Source: an uncultured delta proteobacterium (GTDB lineage Bacteria > Desulfobacterota > Syntrophorhabdia > Syntrophorhabdales > Syntrophorhabdaceae). Taken from it: a stretch of DNA of 8,591 nt. The stretch is from contig CAIQJW010000295.1 of assembly GCA_903872255.1 (NCBI GenBank), positions 1 through 8,591 on the forward strand, given 5' to 3'. A program made the translations under genes and the position numbers. Shown here in pieces: positions 1-6,715 of the stretch (positions are counted from its first letter, which is position 1; each line of letters starts with the position of its first letter). The notes under the pieces were generated by a model that saw nothing but the letters and a program-made list of their open reading frames with translations, made no database searches and was not told the origin of the DNA.

Positions 1-213
1 CAGCTTGGAGCCTGTAAGCTTTACCTTCTCGGCATTGACAATAATAACAAAGTCGCCGGTATCGGCATGCGGCGTAAAAACAGGTTTCGTCTTACCGCGG
101 AGGATCGTCGCGACCCTTGCGGCCAGCCGTCCAAGAACAACTCCATCAGCGTTCATTACACACCAATCATTTGAAACTTCGCCTTCTTTTGGAAAATATG
201 TTTTCATAACCAT
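1..213 (-). CDS. rplM: 50S ribosomal protein L13, N-terminal part (cut by window edge)
   Basis: L13 is an early-assembling protein of the large ribosomal subunit. Translating the complement from 213 gives MVMKTYFPKEGEVSNDW, followed by VLGRLAARVATILRGK, FTPHADTGDFVIIVNAEKV and LTGSKL. These match the well-known L13 N-terminus (MKT...W.V.DA.G..LGRLA, TPH.DTGD..IV.NA.KV..TG.K) residue by residue over about 70 codons. The reading frame is open to base 1, so about half the protein (usual length about 142 residues) lies outside; rpsI (L9-partner gene for S9) usually follows it. Three in-frame ATGs lie at 219, 213 and 207. I chose 213 because an AAGGA Shine-Dalgarno element (219-223) sits 5 bases upstream of it. 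The ATG at 207 matches the classical MKT start but would have an 11-base spacing. A promoter candidate lies directly upstream, so the gene probably need not rely on the upstream membrane-enzyme genes. Confidence 0.96.
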   Translation of the reverse strand, partial: MVMKTYFPKEGEVSNDWCVMNADGVVLGRLAARVATILRGKTKPVFTPHADTGDFVIIVNAEKVKLTGSKL

Positions 214-237
214 TTTCATCCTTAAAAAAATTTGTCT

Positions 238-270
238 AAGGTAATATATTTGTTGCTCTAAGTCAAGCAA
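238..270 (-). promoter_or_regulatory. Candidate sigma-70-type promoter for rplM
   Basis: On the minus strand, two overlapping arrangements fit. TTGACT (266-261) is followed after 17 bases by TACCTT (243-238). Alternatively TTGCTT (270-265) is followed after 16 bases by TATATT (248-243), which has the better -10 box. Either would start transcription about 15 to 25 bases ahead of the rplM start codon, leaving a short leader with no room for a structured L13-binding autoregulatory leader. The AT-rich composition of 225-285 compared with the flanking genes supports a control region. The exact hexamers are inferred by eye. Confidence 0.45.
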
Positions 271-292
271 AACTTTGAGATTTACGCTTACT

Positions 293-316
293 GGAAGGGG
301 TTTTACGACCCTCCCC
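293..316 (-). terminator. Weak hairpin at the glycosyltransferase stop codon
   Basis: Bases 293-301 (GGAAGGGGT on the plus strand) can pair with 308-316 (ACCCTCCCC) around a 6-base loop that contains the TAA stop of the glycosyltransferase. The RNA stem of about 9 pairs includes two G-U pairs and one A-C mismatch. No U-run follows on the minus strand, so it is not a standard intrinsic terminator. It may slow or attenuate read-through into rplM, or mean nothing. Confidence 0.2.
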
Positions 317-2003
317 CGGTCCTGAAAAGAACGAGCCCTTCCCGGTCGTGCTTGCGGCCTTCGCTCGCCTGGGTAAGGACCCGGGCCATATTCTCATGCC
401 CGCACCTCGTCACGATCTCGTCGGCCAAAGCCTCCTCCGTCAGGAGATAGTTGCCAGGTTTCCTTACGTACGTACAAACGCGGATCTCGTCATCGATGGT
501 CTTTACCGGTTTTGACATGCCGAGATAAAAGATCAGTGATGAATTACCCATTTTGTACAATGCCATCTTCGAGTTGTCGATATCCTTGACGTAACTTTTT
601 AATTCGGCGGCAAAAGGCTTCAGCATCCTCGGTCTCTCGCCGATAACGCTCCCGACCGTATAACCCCACAAAAGAAGACAGAAAAAAAGAATGACCGTTA
701 TGGCGGTCCCCTGGATAAATTTTCTTTTGAATATGAACATTGAAGCAAAAACACCGGCTATTAAAGAGACGGGGCCGAGAGCAATCTCGGAAATATGGCG
801 ATATTGCCCGAATTTGAGATATGTGATTATCATCGCTACACCCGCCAGCACCGGCAAACAACCCGTTACGAGAAGGGCCGCTTTCATAACCGGAGAATCA
901 GTCTCGCCGGTCCGATACAAGAAACCGGCCAGCGATCGTCCCATGATGAGGGCAAAAGCGGGCACGATCGGCAGTATATAATAGCTTCTGCGCGACCCCG
1001 AAATGGTAAAGAATATAAAAATGGCAATCGTCACGCAAACGAGCCATCGCCGGGACCAGCCGGCCTCCCATTTCCTGATCGTGATAAGTGAGGCAATGGC
1101 GACAAATGACCACGGGAGCAGAAATATCGGGATGTGTTTGAAATAACTGTAGAAAGGTTCAACGTGATCGAACGGTTTAAAAAATCTGGTCACATTTTCC
1201 CGCCACATTAATTCCACGGCGTCCCGGGAACCGGTAACGATGACAGGCAGAAAAAGAAGGAGGATAAAAGCGGCCAGGCCGCACAATGCAGCGAGAGACC
1301 CCCTCAAGGACGCTATCCAGTTAAAATGACGGGCAAGGGACTGGCGTATACGATGAGTGCCGCTGTGCCTGATATCAACGATCGTTTCCATCGAGGAAAG
1401 CGCTACGGTCGTCACTAACGCAACCGCAGGAGCGACCGGGCCCTTGCAGAAGGATGATAACGCCGCAACGAGATAGAATACCAGATATCTTCGGAAAGAG
1501 GGTTTTGGATCATCTCCGGCAAGTATCCACAGCATCAGCCAGATCGCTAAAACATTAAGCAATTCCGCCGATGCCGTCCGCGACCAGAATCCGAACATAA
1601 CCGTGGTAAGGAGGATGACCCCGCCGAGAAAACCGGTTTCACGGCCAAAAAGCCGCCTGCCAACGGCAAAGATCACTCCCGCGACGGCAATGCCTGCCAG
1701 CGCTCCGGGAAGCCGTGCCGACGTTTCCGTGACACCCGTAAACCAGGAAAAAGGAATGATCGCCCAATAGCTCAAGAGGGGTTTATCAAAGTACACCTGG
1801 CCATTTATGGTGGGGAGAAAATAATTCCCCGTCTGCATCATCTCGCGGGCCACAACGGCCCACCGCCCTTCCGAGCCCCATAATGACCTCAGCGAAAGAC
1901 CTGATAAGAAAAGTGTCGACGCCGCAGCGAGAAGAATGGCCAATCCTGTATAATCAGCCAAAGACCATCTCCCGTTCGGCTTGCAAAAACCAGCTTTGAT
2001 CAT
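303..2003 (-). CDS. ArnT/PMT-like membrane glycosyltransferase (GT39/GT83 type)
   Basis: Integral inner-membrane protein of 566 residues. Members of this clan move a sugar from a polyprenyl-phosphate donor to a lipid or protein on the periplasmic side; ArnT moves aminoarabinose to lipid A. Features seen: a first hydrophobic helix (about 18-38), then the first periplasmic loop WGSEGRWAVVAREM (42-55) and YFDKPLLSYW (71-80). These align with the ArnT pattern DETRYAEISREM...YFEKP..GYW. Further clan hallmarks are a CKGPVAP segment (186-192), a LLPWSF helix end (295-300) and SRRSYYILPIVPAF (337-350). About ten to twelve hydrophobic helices precede a soluble C-terminal domain from about 452. The first acid of the usual Asp-Glu pair is Ser44; Glu45 is present. 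ATG 2003 lies 5 bases after the stop of the preceding methyltransferase and lacks a clear ribosome binding site, suggesting translational coupling. The substrate is unknown, so no gene symbol is given. Confidence 0.85.
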   Translation of the reverse strand: MIKAGFCKPNGRWSLADYTGLAILLAAASTLFLSGLSLRSLWGSEGRWAVVAREMMQTGNYFLPTINGQVYFDKPLLSYWAIIPFSWFTGVTETSARLPGALAGIAVAGVIFAVGRRLFGRETGFLGGVILLTTVMFGFWSRTASAELLNVLAIWLMLWILAGDDPKPSFRRYLVFYLVAALSSFCKGPVAPAVALVTTVALSSMETIVDIRHSGTHRIRQSLARHFNWIASLRGSLAALCGLAAFILLLFLPVIVTGSRDAVELMWRENVTRFFKPFDHVEPFYSYFKHIPIFLLPWSFVAIASLITIRKWEAGWSRRWLVCVTIAIFIFFTISGSRRSYYILPIVPAFALIMGRSLAGFLYRTGETDSPVMKAALLVTGCLPVLAGVAMIITYLKFGQYRHISEIALGPVSLIAGVFASMFIFKRKFIQGTAITVILFFCLLLWGYTVGSVIGERPRMLKPFAAELKSYVKDIDNSKMALYKMGNSSLIFYLGMSKPVKTIDDEIRVCTYVRKPGNYLLTEEALADEIVTRCGHENMARVLTQASEGRKHDREGLVLFRTGGGS

Positions 2004-2008
2004 TATTT

Positions 2009-2782
2009 CTATTCGACTTTAAGGATGCCGCGGTCTCTCTTGCGCTGTAGCAAAAGGCTGGCAATAAACAAAACCAGGGTGAGCACAAACAGCGCAATGC
2101 CGTGAGGATACTGACGGACATAATTAGTATCAAAACGCCAGAGCATTTCGATGTTGGACATCTTAAATATGTGGATAAAAAGTATGAAGCACGCCGTTGC
2201 CCAGAACCGCATAAAACGGGATATTTCATTGCGGGTTATTCTCTGCGTCGAGAACCCTCGCGTGATCTCCTTCATGCTGCGTATTGAATACGCGTCGGGA
2301 AAGATCTGGGGAACGTCGAGGCTGTAGCGAAGGAATTCGCTGCTGTGAAGCCGGGCCAGCGTAGTTTCCTCTTTTCTTATGGTGGGGCCATAAGACCAGT
2401 AAAACAGGAACGGGTATACAAGAAGCAGATATACATTCCCGCTCATCAGGCAGAAGCTCGAATCAATCAGGTAATTCGCCATGTAATACGGATGCCGCAC
2501 AACGCTGTATGTTCCCCCCTGGCAAAGGACCACATTGCGGATGAGAACGCCTTTCGTCATGTAGTGGAAGAAACATCCTGCGATCAAAAGAATGCCGGAC
2601 ACGGCAAGCCTGATCCAACCGAGATCATACAACATTGCGGAGATGAAAGAGACAAGTATGATCAGGTCCCGGAGATTGCTCCGGGTAATAAACGGACGCC
2701 TGCCATACGCTTCCCCGTTTTTCTCTTCTTCGGGCTCGCCATTCACTTTTTCTTCAGCTATTTTATTCTTTTGCGCAGCCAT
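2009..2782 (-). CDS. Membrane methyltransferase, isoprenylcysteine carboxyl/phospholipid methyltransferase-like
   Basis: A 257-residue polytopic membrane protein. The core GTYSVVRHPYYMANYL (90-105) is the signature of the ICMT/PEMT/NnrU-like fold; the RHP residues (96-98) are part of the S-adenosylmethionine site. The second conserved element follows: Glu138-Glu139 and then a VPQIFP segment (157-162), the usual EE...L...Y..vp.f.P pattern. Hydrophobic helices lie at about 38-52, 56-74, 103-130, 192-206 and 225-245. The last two, plus a highly charged N-terminal 35 residues rich in Lys and Glu, extend beyond the minimal fold. Bacterial members methylate small molecules or lipids and most have unknown substrates, so the reaction is described only as probable SAM-dependent methyl transfer at the membrane. 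Start ATG 2782 is preceded by AGGA at 2789-2786, a short 3-base spacing. It is the first gene of a likely two-gene transcript with the downstream glycosyltransferase. Confidence 0.85.
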   Translation of the reverse strand: MAAQKNKIAEEKVNGEPEEEKNGEAYGRRPFITRSNLRDLIILVSFISAMLYDLGWIRLAVSGILLIAGCFFHYMTKGVLIRNVVLCQGGTYSVVRHPYYMANYLIDSSFCLMSGNVYLLLVYPFLFYWSYGPTIRKEETTLARLHSSEFLRYSLDVPQIFPDAYSIRSMKEITRGFSTQRITRNEISRFMRFWATACFILFIHIFKMSNIEMLWRFDTNYVRQYPHGIALFVLTLVLFIASLLLQRKRDRGILKVE

Positions 2783-2887
2783 TCGTCCTATCTTGCTTTT
2801 TCTTAATACGGGTGGTATCTTTTACTGTCGTTACCTATATCATGAGCATATAACTATTACAAGAAATAATGACTTAGGCGGATTTCA
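2783..2887. promoter_or_regulatory. Divergent control region between the membrane-enzyme pair and serA
   Basis: These 105 bases separate two start codons facing away from each other, so both promoters should lie here. On the minus strand, TTGTAA (2862-2857) and TATAGG (2839-2834) are spaced by 17 bases, each matching 4 of 6 consensus bases. On the plus strand, TTGCTT (2793-2798) and TATCTT (2816-2821) are also spaced by 17, and a better -10-like TATAAC lies at 2849-2854 without a good -35. None is strong. The serA leader is too short for a known riboswitch, and I see no hairpin ladder suggesting attenuation. Confidence 0.35.
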
Positions 2888-4510
2888 ATGGAAAAATTCA
2901 AGATTTTGATCACGGATCATCTTGCCGAAGAAGGGCTCAAAATACTTGCGGCGGACAATAAGGTCGAAGTTGAGGTACAGGCAGGAATAAAGATCGATGA
3001 CTTGAAAAAGATCATCGGCAATTATGATGCGATCATCACCCGCAGCGGTACGACAATAAAGGAAAGCCTTATAGAGGATCCGGGACGGCTGAAGATAATC
3101 GGCCGGGCAGGCGTGGGGGTAGACAATATCGATATCGAGGCCGCCAGCAAAAAAGGCCTTATTATCCTGAATGCGCCCACAGGAAATACGCTCGCGGCAA
3201 CGGAACTCACCATGGGCCTGATGCTTGCTGCTGCCCGGAAGATCCCCCTTGCGAATAATTCCCTTAAAGACGGGAAATGGGATAGAAAGACATTCATGGG
3301 GATCGAGCTTTACAGTAAAACGCTCGGAATCATAGGCCTCGGACGTATCGGAAGCAATGTCGCGATCCGTGCCAGGGCTTTCGGGATGAAGGTCATTGCC
3401 TACGACCCTTACATTAAAAAAAGCAAAGCTGACTCGCTCAGCGTCTCCCTTTACGATAACCTCGACGACCTTTTGAGGACATCCGACGTGATCACCATTC
3501 ATACGCCTCTGACCGCAACAACCAAAAACATGATAACCGCAGAAAAACTGGCCCTCATGAAAGATAGGGTTATTCTTATCAATTGCGCCCGGGGCGGCAT
3601 AGTCAACGAGGATGACCTGTATGACTGCATGGCATCAGGTAAGATATTCGCAGCAGGAGTCGATGTCTTTGTCGATGAGCCACCGGCGAATATAAAGTTC
3701 CTGGCGCTCGAGAACGTCTTTGTCACCCCGCATATAGGGGCAAATACCGCCGAGGGCCAAAAAGCGGTATCGGCGATCATTGCCGAACAGGTCTTGAACG
3801 CCCTTCATGGCCGGCCTTATCAGCACGGCGTCAATATACCGTTCATGACATCGCTTCTACCCGATCACCTCCAGCTCTATTTCAAGGTTGCGGAAAAGAT
3901 CGGGAAACTGGCAGCCCAGATATCCAAGGGCCGGCCCGAAAAAATAAACGTTATCATGGTCGGGAAAAATTTTGAGGAAGACCTTACGGAACGTAAATTC
4001 GATGTCCCGTTCAGCTACCAGCCCTTTACGATCGCGGGTATTAACGGATTTCTAAAGGTCTGCCTGCCGGGTACGGTAACATATATCAATGCCCCTTATC
4101 TGGCCAAGGACCGCAATATCATTGTCGAGGAATCAAAAACCGACGCCTTCGATAAATTCAATGACCTGATCATTTTCAAGCTGAAAACGGATGTTGAGGA
4201 GATCACCATAGCCGGGACCGTCTTCCCGGATAAACTCGGGAGGATCGTGCTTCTCGACCGTTTTCACCTGGACATGGTTCCTGAAGGCACATTCCTCGCA
4301 TTCAAGATCATAGACAGGCCGGGAGTTATCGGTACGGTCGGGACAATACTCGGCAATCACGGAATTAATATAGCGAGCTTCAGCCTGTCCCGGGTAGCAA
4401 GCGGTGAGGAAGTGGCGTTTGTTTCCGTCGATTCTCCCATCGGCCCGGACGTCCTGAAAGAGATCCGTTCCATTGACGGTATGATCGAGGCGACGGAGAT
4501 CCAACTGTAG
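2888..4510 (+). CDS. serA: D-3-phosphoglycerate dehydrogenase, long ACT-containing form
   Basis: Cytosolic enzyme that oxidises 3-phosphoglycerate to 3-phosphohydroxypyruvate with NAD, the first committed step of serine biosynthesis. At 540 residues it has the length of the long (type I) form. N-terminal substrate domain: TRSGT (51-55) and GRAGVGVDNID (72-82). Nucleotide domain (about 100-290): GLGRIG at 150-155, with Asp173 at the end of the second strand fitting NAD preference. The catalytic set is Arg235 (CARGG), Glu264 (VDEPP) and His282 (PHIGANT). The allosteric substrate-binding (ASB) domain spans about 320-455 and includes NAPYLAKDR. A C-terminal ACT domain starts near 468 with DRPGVIGTVGTILGNHGINI, the usual serine-feedback module. 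ATG 2888 has AGGCGG (2876-2881) 6 bases upstream. It stands alone as a transcription unit, with neither serB nor serC adjacent, and converges with the kinase gene. No missing key residues. Confidence 0.97.
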   Translation: MEKFKILITDHLAEEGLKILAADNKVEVEVQAGIKIDDLKKIIGNYDAIITRSGTTIKESLIEDPGRLKIIGRAGVGVDNIDIEAASKKGLIILNAPTGNTLAATELTMGLMLAAARKIPLANNSLKDGKWDRKTFMGIELYSKTLGIIGLGRIGSNVAIRARAFGMKVIAYDPYIKKSKADSLSVSLYDNLDDLLRTSDVITIHTPLTATTKNMITAEKLALMKDRVILINCARGGIVNEDDLYDCMASGKIFAAGVDVFVDEPPANIKFLALENVFVTPHIGANTAEGQKAVSAIIAEQVLNALHGRPYQHGVNIPFMTSLLPDHLQLYFKVAEKIGKLAAQISKGRPEKINVIMVGKNFEEDLTERKFDVPFSYQPFTIAGINGFLKVCLPGTVTYINAPYLAKDRNIIVEESKTDAFDKFNDLIIFKLKTDVEEITIAGTVFPDKLGRIVLLDRFHLDMVPEGTFLAFKIIDRPGVIGTVGTILGNHGINIASFSLSRVASGEEVAFVSVDSPIGPDVLKEIRSIDGMIEATEIQL

Positions 4511-4525
4511 AAAACGGGCGACGGG

Positions 4526-4560
4526 AAAGCGCAAAACCCAGGGCTTTATTCTTTGTTTTT
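4526..4560 (+). terminator. Possible weak terminator after serA
   Basis: AAAGC (4526-4530) can pair with GCTTT (4543-4547) around a 12-base loop, followed by a T-rich run up to 4560 (ATTCTTTGTTTTT). Five pairs with a long loop is a poor stem. The call rests mainly on position (16 bases after the serA stop, between converging genes) and on the T-rich tail. Confidence 0.25.
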
Positions 4561-4593
4561 CCTATTGCCCATTGCCTCGCGCCTATTACCCAT
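4561..4593. repeat. Short direct repeat pair at the serA/kinase junction
   Basis: CCTATTGCCCAT (4561-4572) recurs as CCTATTACCCAT (4582-4593), 11 of 12 identical, with a 21-base period. A partial unit CATTGCC lies between them (4570-4576). The right copy covers the kinase stop codon and its last codons. The cause is unknown; it may be a remnant of a genome-wide intergenic repeat or a local duplication. Confidence 0.45.
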
Positions 4594-6535
4594 CTTTTTG
4601 ATCAAGGATTCCCCGTATCTTTTTTGCAAGGACGACCATTGTAAATGGTTTGCGGATGGCGTTGATCCCTTTCCCGGTCATTGATTTGAAATTCACGGTC
4701 TCGAGATTGTACCCTGTCATGAATATAACGGGGATATCCGGTCTTATTTGCTTTATCTCGCGGTACACGTCGAGCCCGCCCATGCCCGGCATGGCAATAT
4801 CCATCAGCACTATGTCTATCTCGCCAGAGCGTTCACGGAACAGATCAAGGGCCCGTCTTCCGTCTTCCGCCATAATGACGCGATAACCAAGCAGGCTCAA
4901 GTATTCGGACGTGATTTCCCTCAAGGCTTCTTCATCTTCGCCTATGAGGATGGTCTCTGCGCCGCCCATCCTGTCCGGCTCCAAAAACTTTTGTTCCCTC
5001 GATGTATCTGCCGACAGGGGCAAATACATCTTGATCACAGTCCCTGCCCCTTCCTGGCTCTCACATATCACGAATCCGCCGTGCTGTTTGACAATTCCTA
5101 ATACCACGCTGAGCCCCAGCCCCTTTTTCTCACCTGAAGTATCGGTGGTAAAAAAAGGTTCGAAAATCTTATCCAGCACGGCATTACTAATTCCCCGTCC
5201 CGTATCCGCTATTGACACCACGGCATACGAACCGGGTTCGATCTGACCATCCAGCGTTGTCGTGAGGTCGGTTATTTGCTCTGTATAGACCCTGATCGTC
5301 AATATCCCTGCCCCGTTCATTGCCTCGCGGGCATTGACAATAACGTTGAGCAGCGCCCTGCCTATCCGGGCAATATCCATTCTGACCGGGATCGCCTCTT
5401 CAGGCATAGCAGCCAGCAATTCAATGTCCGTTCCAACAACATTCCGAACCAGCCTTTCGAAGTCTCCCACGATATCAACGATATTTACCGTATGCATATC
5501 CATCGAATGTTTACTTCCGGATGCCAGGAGCTCATCGACCGTGTCCGCCGCCCTGAAAACCTCGTCCTCGATGGTGGATAGATAAGTCCCTATCTGTTCG
5601 CTGCAATCGGGCGATATCTTTGCAAGCTGGGCATTCCCCAGGATAATGCTGAGAACATTATTAAAATGATGTGCTATATCGCCTATCAGGCCACGGACCG
5701 CATCCATCTTTTGAAAGACCTCGACCTGGTGCTCCAGCTGCCTGATGCCCGTAATATCACGCATTATGCCATGAAAAACGACGGCCTCGCCCACCTCTTC
5801 ATAAACGGCGTTTACGGTCGCCGAAACCATGATCATTGTGCCGTCCTTGCGTTTGAGCAAAAGGTCGTGCATGGTTGCGCTTCCATAGCGTTCAACCCCT
5901 TCCCTGAAACTTTTGCGGTCCTCGGGCTTGAAGTAGAGATCGAGGGCTACGTCAAGTTTCATCATTTCTTCCTTGCTCCTGTAGCCGAACATTTCAAGGC
6001 CAGCCCTGTTTATATCGACAATTTTCCCCTCTGGCGTCGTCATGAGGATCGTGTCCTTGGTATCCTCGAACAGCTTTCTGTATTTCCTTTCTGATTGTTG
6101 TAAGGATTCCAAGGCCTTTACCTTGTCGGTAACATCCCTGAAAAAGACCATGACATGCCATCTTTCCCCGAATTTTTCGGAGACCAGCGATAATTCTATA
6201 AAGGCTTCCTTACCGCCCTTGCCCGTTATCGACAGTTCCAGTATACTATCGGGTTCTGCCGCCTTGCCCGACAACGAGGCAACAGGCATGGCTTCGGCGA
6301 TCGCCATATCGAGCCTCTGTTCATCGGCATAGCTATACGGCTTCAGAAATTCCAGGACCCCAAGGCCGGCTGCCTGTTTTTTCCCCAGGCCGGTAATTGT
6401 GAATGCGGCTGAATTGGCATAAACGATCTTGCTTTTGTCATTGAGAAGCAGTATTCCTTCATGACTTGCGTGACTGAAGAGTGTAAATAACTGGTTGCCG
6501 GATAATTTTCCTAATGATAGATCATCTTCTGTCAT
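4586..6535 (-). CDS. Soluble hybrid sensor histidine kinase (PAS-PAS-HisKA-HATPase-REC)
   Basis: A 649-residue signalling kinase without a signal peptide or membrane helix, so it probably senses a cytoplasmic cue. Domain order: PAS 1 (about 13-135), PAS 2 (about 150-265, opening KYRKLFEDTKDTIL), a dimerisation/phosphoacceptor helix with GDIAHHFNN (His289), an ATPase domain and a C-terminal receiver. ATPase motifs: N box with Asn397, Asn401 and EAMN (404-407); G1 with ADTGRG (443-448); F box EPFF (459-462); G2 KGLGLS (471-476). The receiver (about 527-645) has the acidic pocket Glu533-Asp534, phosphoacceptor Asp579, Thr607 and Lys629, so it looks functional. It belongs to the NtrB-like group whose H-box normally reads AHDFNN or AHEFNN; here the acid after His289 is His290. 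ATG 6535 has GGGAG (6546-6542) 6 bases upstream. No cognate regulator is adjacent; output probably goes by phosphotransfer elsewhere. The ligand and heme or flavin binding of the PAS domains cannot be judged. Confidence 0.93.
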   Translation of the reverse strand: MTEDDLSLGKLSGNQLFTLFSHASHEGILLLNDKSKIVYANSAAFTITGLGKKQAAGLGVLEFLKPYSYADEQRLDMAIAEAMPVASLSGKAAEPDSILELSITGKGGKEAFIELSLVSEKFGERWHVMVFFRDVTDKVKALESLQQSERKYRKLFEDTKDTILMTTPEGKIVDINRAGLEMFGYRSKEEMMKLDVALDLYFKPEDRKSFREGVERYGSATMHDLLLKRKDGTMIMVSATVNAVYEEVGEAVVFHGIMRDITGIRQLEHQVEVFQKMDAVRGLIGDIAHHFNNVLSIILGNAQLAKISPDCSEQIGTYLSTIEDEVFRAADTVDELLASGSKHSMDMHTVNIVDIVGDFERLVRNVVGTDIELLAAMPEEAIPVRMDIARIGRALLNVIVNAREAMNGAGILTIRVYTEQITDLTTTLDGQIEPGSYAVVSIADTGRGISNAVLDKIFEPFFTTDTSGEKKGLGLSVVLGIVKQHGGFVICESQEGAGTVIKMYLPLSADTSREQKFLEPDRMGGAETILIGEDEEALREITSEYLSLLGYRVIMAEDGRRALDLFRERSGEIDIVLMDIAMPGMGGLDVYREIKQIRPDIPVIFMTGYNLETVNFKSMTGKGINAIRKPFTMVVLAKKIRGILDQKDG

Positions 6536-6582
6536 CTGCCGCTCCCGGCACGAACTGCTGTTTTTAACTGTCGACCTAAATA

Positions 6583-6610
6583 ATTATAGCATCACGGCCG
6601 GTTTTGTAAA
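6583..6610 (-). promoter_or_regulatory. Sigma-70-type promoter with extended -10 for the hybrid kinase
   Basis: On the minus strand, TTTACA (6610-6605, 5 of 6 to consensus) is followed after 16 bases by a perfect TATAAT (6588-6583), preceded by TGC, giving an extended -10 (TGCTATAAT). Transcription would begin near 6576, leaving a leader of about 40 bases with a good GGGAG ribosome binding site. This is the best promoter match in the window. Confidence 0.7.
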
Positions 6611-6619
6611 CCTGAATAG

Positions 6620-6650
6620 AGGGTTTCGAGATCCCCCGGCCGGAAACTCT
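6620..6650. other. Imperfect stem-loop with palindromic CCGGCCGG loop in the kinase/ftsH intergenic region
   Basis: AGGGTTTC (6620-6627) can pair with GAAACTCT (6643-6650), 8 pairs including one G-U, enclosing a 15-base loop. The palindrome CCGGCCGG (6636-6643) lies in that loop and overlaps the right arm by one base. It sits between the two divergent promoter candidates. It could be a DNA-level operator rather than an RNA structure, because both predicted transcripts start outside it. It may also be chance. Confidence 0.25.
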
Positions 6651-6688
6651 TGAGGACACTTGACCGGCCCCGAGAAACATATTTTAAA
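6649..6688 (+). promoter_or_regulatory. Candidate ftsH promoter, sigma-70-like with an overlapping heat-shock-like match
   Basis: TTGACC (6660-6665, 5 of 6) is followed after 17 bases by TTTAAA (6683-6688, 4 of 6), which would start transcription near 6695. Overlapping it, CTTGAGG (6649-6655) is followed after 12 bases by CCCCGAGA (6668-6675). This resembles the sigma-32 pattern CTTGAAA, 11 to 16 bases, CCCCATNT, though the second half of each box is poor. ftsH is a known sigma-32 target in E. coli. Both readings are inferred by eye, and the sigma-70 reading is the safer one. Confidence 0.4.
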
Positions 6689-6715
6689 GCAAATTGTTTT
6701 CTGATATGCTTTACT

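Noticed and set aside
5..244. Plus-strand open frame over the rplM start
   Set aside because: The opposite strand encodes unmistakable L13 sequence; the plus frame has low-complexity Ser/Thr-rich shadow composition.
2345..2806. Plus-strand open frame opposite the methyltransferase
   Set aside because: It is antisense to the RHP/EE-motif methyltransferase and has no domain of its own.
2783..2887. Possible riboswitch or attenuator ahead of serA
   Set aside because: The whole divergent spacer is 105 bases, shared with another promoter, and shows no conserved aptamer-like core or terminator hairpin.
2885..3502. Long minus-strand open frame (205 codons) opposite serA
   Set aside because: It lies wholly opposite a fully convincing serA coding region, shows no recognisable domain, and is best explained as a codon-bias shadow. 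The same holds for the antisense frame at 4133-4534.
5666..6094. Plus-strand open frame opposite the kinase PAS 2 and H-box region
   Set aside because: It is antisense to a clearly conserved PAS/HisKA region; no start signals or family resemblance.
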